A stretch of DNA of 64,000 nt from Sclerotiophoma versabilis (taxonomy: Eukaryota > Ascomycota > Dothideomycetes > Pleosporales > Didymellaceae), in assembly GCA_012274445.1 (NCBI GenBank), contig JAAROD010000093.1, forward strand, positions 2,108,001-2,172,000. The letters run 5' to 3'. A program made the position numbers and the translations under genes. Below are positions 1 to 11,038 of the stretch, in pieces. The notes beneath the pieces were generated by a model. That model was not told the origin of the DNA. It saw only the letters and a program-made list of their open reading frames with translations, and did not search any database. Position 1 is the stretch's first letter; each line of letters begins with the position of its first letter.

Positions 1-1229
1 ATGCAGGGAGAGGCTCGGTGGCCGCCGCCGTCAAGCCTCCCGTAGACTTTATTGAAGCCCTCAGTTGATGCATTTTGGAATCATCCTGGAGGAGATCAAG
101 TCGAGCCACCATTCGGCTCCATGGGGCTCACTTGCCCGGGCCGAGCCAATAGGTCATCGCGCTCCTTCGGCGGACGGAGATACCGCTCAAGCGCTTGAGG
201 TGTGGCTTTGCAGATGCAGTTCATACGCGACTCGTGTTGGCACCGCCGTGCAGAACTGCTCTAGCCCCGGCATGCCAAAGCGCTGTAGCTCTGACCCTGC
301 GACCGATGCAACCCATCAACAATCGTCTCCCAAATCACGCTGCACTACCCGCCGCTGCAGATCGCAGTGCATCTCAGCTGCTCCCTGCCCTCCCGTTCCA
401 CTTTGCTGCGTCCTGCATCTGTAATGCTTCTGAAAGCTTGCAGTGCAATGCGCCCCAGACAGGCCGGACCCGCCGAACCATCCAGGCGCATTCAGGTCCA
501 GAATCGAGGCGTCGAGGCGAGTCGCTCACAAACACACCAACCTGCACCAACTTTGTCATCCAAGAGCCAGAACTGACAGGCGCCTCAAACGCCCCTACAC
601 CTACAAGGGTAAAAACAAATCGTTTTCCGCGGTGGCACGAACCCATTGCAGAGGATCCAGGTACGAAACGGTGTGCCACTGCTGCACAGCTGTTTCTTCC
701 AGGCGTCCGGAATCTTGTACAACCGAATGCAGATTGTGTGCTCGCCGATCAAACACGACCACGAGGCTGCACATCTTGCACACGACTCAGTCATTCGGTT
801 TTCACAATGCCCACTGCAGCGCAACAAGCTGGTCGGCGAATCGGTACAACTGTGGGCAGAAGAAGCAATTCGCCTGTCGAGTGCAGCCCTCCCAGTGCTA
901 GTCACCGGACGCTATCAACTCGCTCAGCCTCATATGGTTCGTTGCTTTTATGCATGAACGCGTCGTTGTTCCATCCAGCTGCAGCAGATTCCGGAGTAGC
1001 ACTGCCATGAGACGTGCATGTGTAGAGTCGTGTGCATGCTGCGGACTGGCAAACCTTCCAGACAAGGCAGGCGCCAGGTACAAGTAAGATGATGTAACGA
1101 TTGAATTCGCCGACGTTGGCGCCGAGCATGTCCATGCAGCACGTCACTTGTCAACATCGTGGCTGTTCTTCTGCTGCATCGCGCATCATCAATCTGCACT
1201 GCACGACAGAATACGAAAATAATTCCAAC
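1..1229. other. Left-edge intergenic sequence, no supported gene
   Basis: Several overlapping reading frames of up to about 270 codons occur on both strands, but none has a recognisable domain and their composition looks random (Arg/Ser/Cys/His-rich), so I treat them as chance ORFs. The last part presumably holds the promoter of the aldo/keto reductase that starts at 1230. Confidence 0.5.
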
Positions 1230-2761
1230 ATGGCACAAAACACGTTTTCATTGGCTTCGCGCACCAAGGTCCGTCGCGAGTGCCGGCCTGCAATCAAGCG
1301 CTTCCCGTGACTGACCATCCACAGCTCGCCAATGGGCTCTCAATGCCCACGATCCACCTGGGTGTCTATCTGACTTCGGGAAAGGAAACTTACCAAGCGG
1401 TTCGATGGGCGCTAGAGGTATAATTCCTTCTGTTCCTGGCCTAACTCTCGTGTCTGAACCATGCTGACACCGACAGTCTGGATATCGTGGGCAAGTTCAT
1501 CGCATACACCCCTGCGTTTGTATAACTATTGACGTCTATGCAACAGAGTGGACAGCGCGCAAATGTATCACAATGAGAAAGAGAGTGGTAAGGCCGTTCT
1601 AGACTTCCTGTCCAGCGACGACAATGTGGATTCCCTCAAGCGAGAGGACATCCACTTCACCTCCAAACTGGCATCCAATTCGTCATATGACACAGCTCGC
1701 AAGGCTATTCAGAAATCGGTCAAGGAATGTGGACTTGGCTACATCGACTTGTTCCTCCTGCATTCGCCCTACGGTGGCAAGAAAGCCCGACTTGAGAGCT
1801 GGAGAGCTGTGGAGGACGCTATTGATGACGGCGAGGTAAGGATCGGGGGTGTATCCAATTATGGTGTGAAGCATGTAAGCATCTCTTCCCATTCCACCCC
1901 TCCGGAAATATCAGCAATGATGCTCTGCACCGCATGGTGAGAGTCCCAGAGTTGTTGTGTAACCACACATCCGTTTCTTGACCATGCTGTTAGTTCTGAG
2001 TGGTCGTGTGGGATTTCTCGCAGGCGCTCGGGACAAGCAGCTATTGGCTCGAGGCTACGACATCGACACGTCCAACTAAAGACACTGCAGCTGCAAGAGC
2101 TTCTCGATTCGAAGCCCAGGATCGCACCAGCGGTCAACCAAATCGAGGTCCATCCATTCAATACCCGGACGGACATCACGTCCTTCTGCCAGCAGAACAA
2201 CATCGTTGTTGAGGCTTACGCACCCCTTGTACGTGCCTTGAAGATGAAACATCCTAAGATCGTGTCCCTTTCGAAGAAATATTCGTGCACTCCTGGTATG
2301 CAAGCCTGCCCCGTATAGTGTTTGTCCCTGCTGACATTACAACAGTAAGTGTCTTGTCATCTGCGCCCTGACGTGTTCATATTTGTCGAAATGTCCCATC
2401 CTGCTCCGGACAACTATTGTTTTCCTATCGTGTGCTAAATATGCTAATGGTTCGATTGTTCAGGGACAGCTGCTAGTTCGCTGGAGTTTGCAGCATGGCT
2501 ATGTGCCGTTGCCCAAGAGTGTGAGGAAGGAGCGCATTGTCGAGAACTCGGAGATTGGAGGATTCGCGATCGAGGAGAGCGATATAGAAGCGATGGATGG
2601 TCTGGATGAGTACCTGGTAACCGGTAAGTGCTTCCTGACAGCTGTCATATTCGCGCTTTTCATGGCAGCGCGTGCGATTTCGGCGACACCATCTCAGCAC
2701 CCTTCACTCTAGCTAACGGTGGTTCTCGCTTCCAGATTGGGACCCCACAGACTGCCCGTAA
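1230..2761 (+). CDS. Aldo/keto reductase family oxidoreductase (multi-exon; one exon junction unresolved)
   Basis: This is an NAD(P)H-dependent carbonyl reductase of the aldo/keto reductase superfamily, probably cytosolic. Exons read by frame continuity: 1230-1268, 1325-1417, 1477-1490, 1547-1874, 2091-2295, 2464-2623, 2736-2761. The N-terminus reads [13 protein letters not shown] then [15 protein letters not shown]. The catalytic region shows GYRGVDSAQMY (Asp and Tyr of the tetrad), TSKLA (Lys position) and DLFLLHSP (His). Then follow [25 protein letters not shown] and the cofactor-binding [14 protein letters not shown]. The protein ends ...TDWDPTDCP. The intron after 1490 starts with GC (gcaagt), a GC-AG intron. 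The junction between the exon ending CTP (2295) and the exon starting GQLLVRW (2464) does not keep frame with any canonical site I can find, so there may be a cryptic microexon, a sequence error or a frameshift. Family certain; activity of this copy less so. Confidence 0.8.
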
Positions 2762-3211
2762 CGTGGAGGGCTGGGAAATACATACGTGGGGGTTGTCGCA
2801 GTGCTGCAGTGCCTGTGGGAGCAGGCTGTAGAGTGGCATGTCATGGCAGCATCAGGAGGGAGCAATCTGCAAACGCATGTAGGATGCTGCGCAATACATA
2901 CGGTGATGCCGGTGCATAAGATGCTACTGCAGCGTGCACCCTGACCGCAGCACAAGCCACACAACAGTGTTTTCCGCGGTCGGACATTTCGCGTGAATGT
3001 TACCCCACCAGAATCCGGGTCTATCCAAAGTGCCCCACGAACCCTAACCACACGCAAGAAGCCCGACACCGCGCCGCATGCGCCCGAAACCGGCAAACGT
3101 TCTCGTGCGCTCTTGCCTGTGGATGACGACTGAGAATTACATCGTGCTGCTAGCTTGCAGTGGCCGGAGCCCTCGCGGTATCTCAACGCGTTCGCCCCCG
3201 CGATGCTCCTG
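2762..3211. other. Intergenic, upstream of NADP-GDH
   Basis: No supported gene. A long minus-strand frame here (2713-3300) is Cys/Arg/Ser-rich without domain features and overlaps the GDH promoter, so it is not called. Confidence 0.5.
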
Positions 3212-3437
3212 ATTGGCTGCGCATTCCTTATCTCTGTTGGAGTACACCATGGAAACGAGTAGCAGCATAGCACATGGCGGCGAGAACAGCCATTCACCAC
3301 TGGGAAGGCTGCTCCGCGTGCGATATGTCGGCCACTGACGTTTTCGAATCGAGTGTTTGTATTAGGGTCGTCGCGGCAAGCTCACCCCGCCGATTTCCTA
3401 CAGCTCCAGGTAGACCCTAGACTGAGCGTATATATAC
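3212..3437 (+). promoter_or_regulatory. Probable NADP-GDH promoter with CCAAT, GATA and TATA elements
   Basis: Upstream of the GDH start lie an inverted CCAAT box (ATTGG, 3212-3216), a GATA-type element (TTATCT, 3228-3233, the complement of AGATAA) and a TATA-like run (gtatatata, 3429-3437) about 110 bases before the ATG, followed by a pyrimidine-rich leader. GATA sites are recognised by AreA/Nit2-type nitrogen regulators and CCAAT by the HAP complex, both known to act on ammonium-assimilation genes. Their use here is inference. Confidence 0.45.
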
Positions 3438-3547
3438 AGCTATCTGCTCTCAATTGAACTCCCATCTCCTCGACAATCATCTCGCTCCGATTAACTTCAC
3501 GAGCTCAACCTCTTCTCCTCAAACCAACATTACATCACCAACTCACA

Positions 3548-5189
<1,642 letters not shown>

Positions 5190-6420
5190 ACGGCGCTGTT
5201 CTTGTACATGATACCTATGATTCCTTCACTTTGGGCATGGCGTTTGGCATATGGGATGTATCACATGGATATTAGATACCTTTGATGAATAGATTGATAC
5301 CACATTACGGATATCTTCAACTGGTTTCTTCTTTACCTGCGAGCCTGTGTCACACAGACTCTTTACCTGCACTACCCCGCCAGAACTATGTCGCACTACG
5401 TCACACCATATCGATAAAGCAATCCTCATGCCCCCGCATCTCCAAAACATCCCGTGAAAAAAGCGACGAGCAATAGCAAGGAAGCAGTAAAAGCAATATC
5501 ACCACAACCATCACACGTAAACAATCTCAGCGAAAGTTACAAAAGCAAAAAGACATGCGGCACCCTTGCTGTATTCAGCTAGTCTTCCATCAACCCCCTC
5601 CATTCCTCACCCATTCCCATGACACATCACGGGCCGACATGCTCTAGACAGGCCGCATGCGAGCCGTAATACAACGCGTGCACAAAAACGTGTAGCAATC
5701 GAGTAACTTATCTTTTCGGCGCGCGAACACGCTAGACAGCCGCGGCAGTTATCGAGTAAGAGAATTGTCAAATGCGCGGCGGAAGACCCTGCCCTGCGAC
5801 AAACCGAAACAAACACGACAAGCCGGAGGGCCCTTGATGACGGGTGAAATCGGGATGTAGGCCCGGTAGATGTCTGGCAGGGCGGTTCGTCGGATGGCAG
5901 TTGATGAGATGTGGGTTGATCTTATCTGATCTGACTTGAGCTTTCGCGTGGGATGTCAGTTTTGCTTTTGTGCACGGCTTGCTTCGAGAGTGGGAGTGGT
6001 CAGGTGATGAAGAGAATTTGGTCGGCACGAAGAGGGCATCGGTGTGATGAATCGCGTTTCGTTCCTTTTGCTTGTTATCACGTCGGATAAATACATATCC
6101 CGCCAGCTCCCTTTCATTTTAAGATCTTGTCGACTCCAGTGTCCCTGGCTTGTACGCTCCCTGTCAATATATCTGAAGGAGCGTGCCTCACCCCAACTGG
6201 CTCTGTATAGACTTCCTCACTAGTCTCACCATCATGAGCTTTCAGATATTCCCCTTTTAACTCCCCATTGAAGATCACCTTACTACTATTACCTCGTCAT
6301 CAACTCACCTGTGTCGGAGCTAAAATAAGGGGATGTTTATGAGAGTACGCACATGCTGAAGGCAAGACTCGAGTGCTATGGTAGTTATAGTCTAGTCTAT
6401 AGCCGCTGCACAGCCTTGAT
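5190..6420. other. Intergenic, 3' of GDH
   Basis: Only short antiparallel frames without domain features. The first ~300 bases should contain the GDH 3'UTR. I see no gene. Confidence 0.5.
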
Positions 6421-7035
6421 TTACTTCGGTATGCATCTTACAACGACTGCCGAAGTAGAAGCATCATCACCGTTCATCGTGCTGTCGGTGTTCGCGTTAT
6501 AGCCGTCAGAAGACTGCGCGTACCTCTTTGTTGAATTGTTCCGTTCCTCGAGAAGCTGTTTGATCCCTTCGTGCTGCCTCGTTTCCGCTTGGCGGTCGAG
6601 CTAATTTGAGGCAATACTGTATGTGTGGGTGAAGACTTGCACCAAGAATTGCAAAATGTTTTTCAACTTGTCGATGTCGCTTCGCAACAGCTCGATCCTG
6701 GCATCTCGAAATGGCAGCAGTGGTCGATCTAGCACATTCTTCTCGCTCTTCGCCAGTGCTGTGTTGATTTCTACAGACGCAGTTGAACACTTCGTTCATG
6801 TTGCCCTAGGCGGTATTTACTGCATTTTGGGACACAAAACTTTCTATCTCGTCTTCCCCAAACACTTTCCTTAGCTCTTGAATGACAAACTTAGTCAGTT
6901 GTATCTCTTAGCAATATCATTTATTCTACGGTCAGCTGTCGCAACGCCGTCAGTGTACAGGTAGACTGTTTTAACAGCTGAAGGCCTGCGTCAGCTACCC
7001 CAACGACGCTGGCAACGACGCCGAGTCTCAGCCAT
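6421..7035 (-). pseudogene. Decayed gene for a STAND/NLR-type fungal N-terminal domain
   Basis: Read on the minus strand from an ATG at 7035, pieces of one protein appear in different frames, in the right order. MAE is followed after a +1 shift by LGVVASVVGVADAGLQLLKQ. Next come YLYTDGVATADRRINDIAK and TKFVIQELRKVFGEDEIES. Then, in the final frame, INTALAKSEKNVL, FRDARIELLRSDIDKLK and a polar tail ending VVVRCIPK before a stop at 6421-6423. At least two in-frame stops (a TAG after YSIASN and a TAG after SQNAVNTA) and several frameshifts break it. The hydrophobic start plus the 'LRSDIDKLKN' helix matches, as I recall it, the N-terminal domain found on many fungal STAND (NLR-like) proteins and on solo copies. 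It is non-functional as drawn; multiple introns cannot explain all shifts because the gaps are too short. Confidence 0.65.
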
Positions 7036-7754
7036 GTATTGGATGCCTACGTCTAGAAATTAGAACTAGACAGTTTGAGACGACGGATGCAGAGAAGTTG
7101 ATGATGTGGGTGAGATGCATATTCAACTTCGAGGCTGACAAAAACGCATTAATACATGCATGAGAGGTGGGGTCACGGGCGACATGTGGCTGTGCTATTA
7201 CAAGCATACATGAAGAATGCTACGAGATACATTGCAGGGCTGAGTAAGGCTCACAATACATATTGCGGCCCTGGTCTTGCAAGACGCATCAGCATAAATT
7301 AAATGTCGTGCAGAAAGAAATGTTGAGGGTCAGGTTGCGTATCTGGTCCGGAACAGAACAGACCCTGGTTTGGTCGGCTCCGAACTGGTCAAGCGCGCTC
7401 CAGAAACCTGCCTCTTCCAAGCTTCCCTGCCGCCGACGCCATCGAGCATCAAATCATCCTGGTCTCCCGCCTTGCTTAAACCCCGCTGGTCTGTGATCGC
7501 CATGACAGGCTCCCTTTATTGGGCGCCACATTTGACTTGCGCCACGAACTCCAGTATGATATCATGGGTTATGGACAGCGGGGGCTTGTTCCTACCCGTT
7601 GCCAGCACTTGAAGGTTTGCATGCAACCTCTTTCTCAACCAAAAGCCAATTTGAGTCTTCCCTTATGACTCTTGCGATCTGAGGACTGCTCTTAGATCAT
7701 ATTGCATACGTGACGACAAGACGTACACCCGCTACCACTCTCTGGCCAACTGCC
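7036..7754. other. Intergenic, upstream of the Pro/Gln-rich gene
   Basis: No recognisable coding sequence. Two overlapping plus-strand frames around 7263-7612 lack domain features. Confidence 0.45.
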
Positions 7755-10240
7755 ATGCAAGAGTCGCGACCACCTGCGAAACTACAGAAGCGTAAAAGTA
7801 GAGAACGACAGGAATTTGAGAGGGCGGAATTTGAGCGTACGCAGGTGTCAGGAGGCTTAGGCAACCACACTGCGGTCACATCACAGCTTCAAGGACCTTC
7901 AGACAGTATGTCCGGCGCGGAGAAAGAGAAGAAATCCAGATGGAGACTATCTGGCTTCCACTCAAAGAACAAGGATAAGGATGACCACAAAGAGAAGGAT
8001 ACGCCCCGCAAAGAGCCTTCGGCGAGCACATTCGACTCAGCCTATGCGAGCAGTGAGCCCAGCAGTTGGTTGGTTGGTTGGTATTCATTTTACGTCTAGT
8101 TGATGGGGATCAAGTCCACCATCTCGCCTCCCGAAGGGCATATTCGACGTGCTAAGCTATGGAATTACAGTGCTAACACACTACCTTAGAAAGCATTTCT
8201 TGCCTGCGCGGGTATTGCTACCATTTCAGAACTACAGCTCCCCGTCCAGTTGGGGAGACTGAGCAGTGTGTGTACATTAGGGTGGATCCCTTGTGTGTAT
8301 TCAGAGGCAGTGGAGTGCCGTAAGAGAGAGTAGGAAAGAGTAGGTGGGTGTAGAGAGCCGGTGCTCTGTCGAATCGGAAGCCGTGGCTCTGCGCGAGGAG
8401 AGCCTTTGTACTAGGCTTGGCCATGCCTGTGTCGAAGGAGATAGGTGTAGTAGGAAGGCAGAGCCAGGCTTGTCCTTCTTCTTTATCCCCGAGAGTTGTC
8501 AAATGTAAGGCCATGCTGGCTGCCTTGTTTGCGAGTTAAGAGCCGGTGCTCTGTCGGATCGTGCCGTAGCTCTTCGCGTGGAGAGCCTTTGTGTTTAGGC
8601 CTGGCAGATGCCCATATCTTGCAAGAACAAGGAGTGTCAAGGCTGTCTCCTTGTCTTGCTGGTGGTTGTGGCCTTCGACCGAACGTGAAAATCTGAGTGG
8701 CGCACGGGCCATTTTGAAAAGATTTCAGCTCAGCGAAGAGCTGAAAGACAAAAAGAGGCCAGCGCGCCTGCCACAACGCCTGCAGCGGAGAGAGGACGTT
8801 GGGAAACAGATTTAAGAAGGCATTTGAGTCGTGTTTTAACGAAAAATCGATGGATATCGACCTTTCGCTGACCTGGAAAAGTTGATGTTCGGGGTGTGAG
8901 CCCAGCAGTAGTGCAAACCCTAGCTTTAAAGGCAGACCAATCTCCGGAGAACAGTATGCGCCCCCTCCAGCACCTCCTCAGGTATACCCGCAACAGCAGG
9001 GACAAACTTATCAACAAGGACCAGCGACTGAAGTGACGCCGCCTACACCGCCGGCTGATCCCAGTCAAGCTCCACTCACGCAAACGGCATACGAATACTA
9101 CCCTCCACCTCCTCGATCGCCCGCACGATCTCCTGCACATGCTCAGCAAAGTGGCTTTGCGCCCCCTCAGCAGCCTCAACAAGATACCAGAAGCTCCGAG
9201 AATATTGCAAGAGAGACGCACACGGACACTAAAACTGGGAATATCGTTACAACAACAACCACAACAACGACCACTACTACCACAATCACTGGTCCAGGTG
9301 GCTCTACAACAACACAACAACCTACTGGCAGCGATGTTACACCCAGTGTCACTAGCATGTCTGGGCCCAGTCCGCCCACTCCAGCTCCAGTGTCGCCAGC
9401 GGCTCAAGCACCAGTGCTTCAACATCACGACGTTGAGCCTCTCCCAACTCAACCGTCAGTAAATGCTCCTATGAATCCCTCACCACCGATACCTAATAAG
9501 AGCAATATCCGACACAGGGTTGAGCTATCTTCTGTCTCTCCTGCAATCGAGCATCAGAACCCCATGAACAGGCAAACAACGAACGAGCCAGTCAGCCCTA
9601 TCACACCTGCGAGCCCAGGACGCGCAAATTTCTCCTACCCTTCGCGAGCGCCGCCGCCAGGTGTCCCTCGCCAGGTGCTGGCAGGCCAGCATGAGGAGTA
9701 TGCGCCACAGCAGCCTCAAGAAGATTCCAGTCGGCCGGTGCCGTATCGAATGGGACATGCTCCGCAATCCCAAGAATCTGCGGATCATGTCGCGCAGAAG
9801 CAGTCAACCATGGCAAACCTCCGAGCTGCGGCAGCTGGTATACACGTAAGTCTTTTGTAGTCCGCCTGTCAAGTCTCCCGTGTTAACAATTACAGGGCGC
9901 AACAGAAGCCCTCCGCGGCACCTTCAACGACTCGATCGACCGTCGCTACCACGCGCCAGACAACCCCGTCCATGCAAAGAATCAAGCTGCCATCGCCAAT
10001 GGTCGTCAAGAAATCGAGTCGCAACACTTTGCGCCGCGCGAGCCCAGCTACAAGCCGTCAGTGTCCGATACGCCGCCCGTGCCTCCTATTAAGACGGCAT
10101 ATGGAGGGCCGCCGGTGTCTGGCTCGCAGATCGAGAGTGGCAGCCGCGGTGCGAAGCTGAGTAGTTTCCTGAAGAAGAAGATGGATCTGGATGGGAGTGA
10201 ATCTGCGAAGCGTTATCAAACGGGGAACAATGTCCATTAG
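7755..10240 (+). CDS. Conserved Pro/Gln/Thr-rich fungal protein of unknown function, carrying an ~0.8-kb insertion
   Basis: Coding blocks: 7755-8066, 8910-9845 and 9896-10240; joined they give about 530 residues. The start codon precedes QESRPPAKLQKRKSRER. Next come a charged block (SGAEKEKKSRWRLSGF, HSKNKDKDDHKEKD), a long disordered Pro/Gln-rich middle with a run of twelve Thr near 9250-9290, and a conserved-looking C-terminus (GATEALRGTFNDSIDRRY to SSFLKKKMDLDGSESAKRY). The last intron (9846-9895) has GTAAGT/ACAG ends. The first two blocks are in the same frame but separated by sequence bounded by a perfect 14-bp direct repeat (8053-8066 and 8896-8909); see the separate entry. Function unknown. 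The composition suggests an intrinsically disordered, possibly cortical or signalling adaptor, but that is only a guess. If the insert is not spliced the product stops at 8099. Confidence 0.7.
8067..8909. mobile_element. Putative insertion (~829 bp plus one repeat copy) flanked by 14-bp direct repeats
   Basis: The coding sequence of the Pro/Gln-rich gene is interrupted here. The 14 bases at 8053-8066 (GTGAGCCCAGCAGT) recur exactly at 8896-8909, an offset of 843 (281 codons), so clean removal restores the frame EPSS|SANPSFKGRP. The insert starts with (TTGG) repeats, contains two diverged ~73-bp direct repeats, and has no convincing ORF. A 14-bp duplication is long for most DNA transposons and more like retroposition (LINE/SINE type). 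The insert could also be removed as an intron: GT at 8081, a CTGAC branch-like site near 8865 and AG at 8905 give 825 nt, in frame. Which applies is not decidable from DNA alone. Confidence 0.6.
8355..8612. repeat. Pair of diverged ~73-bp direct repeats inside the insertion
   Basis: Copy 1 (8355-8427) and copy 2 (8540-8612) both start GAGCCGGTGCTCTGTCG and share GAGAGCCTTTGT further on. They are offset by 185 bases and differ at a number of scattered positions, so this is an old duplication. It supports the view that this block is a repeat-derived insert and not gene sequence. Confidence 0.65.
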
Positions 10241-11038
10241 GTGCACATACATGGAACTGTCTAGATATCCCAATGGTACTTGACATACTTGCATCTGCTT
10301 CGAACGGTCAATATCAATTACTGTGCCTTGCATTACACACTCTTGTGACCGGAACCTCAATTTCTATGACAGTCTGAGCCAACGAAGGCGCTTGTGGGGT
10401 TAGCGAAAATCGTTGGTCATGCTCGCGCAAATGCAGTCTGAATATCGAAATTCTTCAATCCAGTTGAGATAGATCTAGAAGACTATGAATCAGTGTATCG
10501 TTGTTCAGTCGAGGTGCGAATTTTCCAAAAGGCATCCGCAACGAATCGCTTGTGAAGTTACGACCGACATGAGCATGCGGGTGATTGAGTCTCGGGGTAC
10601 AAGTTTTTGAACGAACTCTCTCAGAAGAATCGAATTCTCATGCAGCAACAAACCATTCAAACACCGAGAGCGAACGCTTGCTCATTATCGCAAAGAGGAT
10701 AAAGCGTGTTTCCAAGGTTCAAAGGGGTTCGCTCGAGATTTGGGCATCGGACGCACAACGGAGCCGGCAAGGCGAGATCTTCATCTAAGGTAGCTGCTAG
10801 ATATCAAGAAATCGTTGGAGAAGGAAATATATAAGATCACCATACTTCCAATAAGAGCATTAAGAAGACAGCCTCTTCTCGAGTTCAGTGTTGAGGAGCG
10901 AATGAGCTGGACAGCCAAGCGCACGACAACATTCAAAGAAGACAAGATATACTGCTTGTCAGGGATCTTTGGTGTGTTCTTACTACACTTTTGATGTCTT
11001 TTCTGTCTGCATTTAGTCTTATAAAGATGATGCAAGTG
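10241..11038. other. Intergenic, no gene seen
   Basis: Between convergent gene ends; only short frames without features on either strand. Confidence 0.45.

Noticed and set aside
195..1010. 271-codon plus-strand ORF at the left edge
   Set aside because: Composition is random-like and rich in Ala/Arg/Ser/Thr, there is no domain, and competing ORFs occupy all other frames.
2713..3300. 195-codon minus-strand ORF upstream of GDH
   Set aside because: Cys/Arg/Ser-rich without domain features and covers the GDH promoter elements.
8053..8905. Simple GT-AG intron from the first 14-bp repeat to the second
   Set aside because: Using GTGAGC at 8053 with AG at 8905 or 8908 shifts the frame, so this particular splice pair cannot restore the protein.
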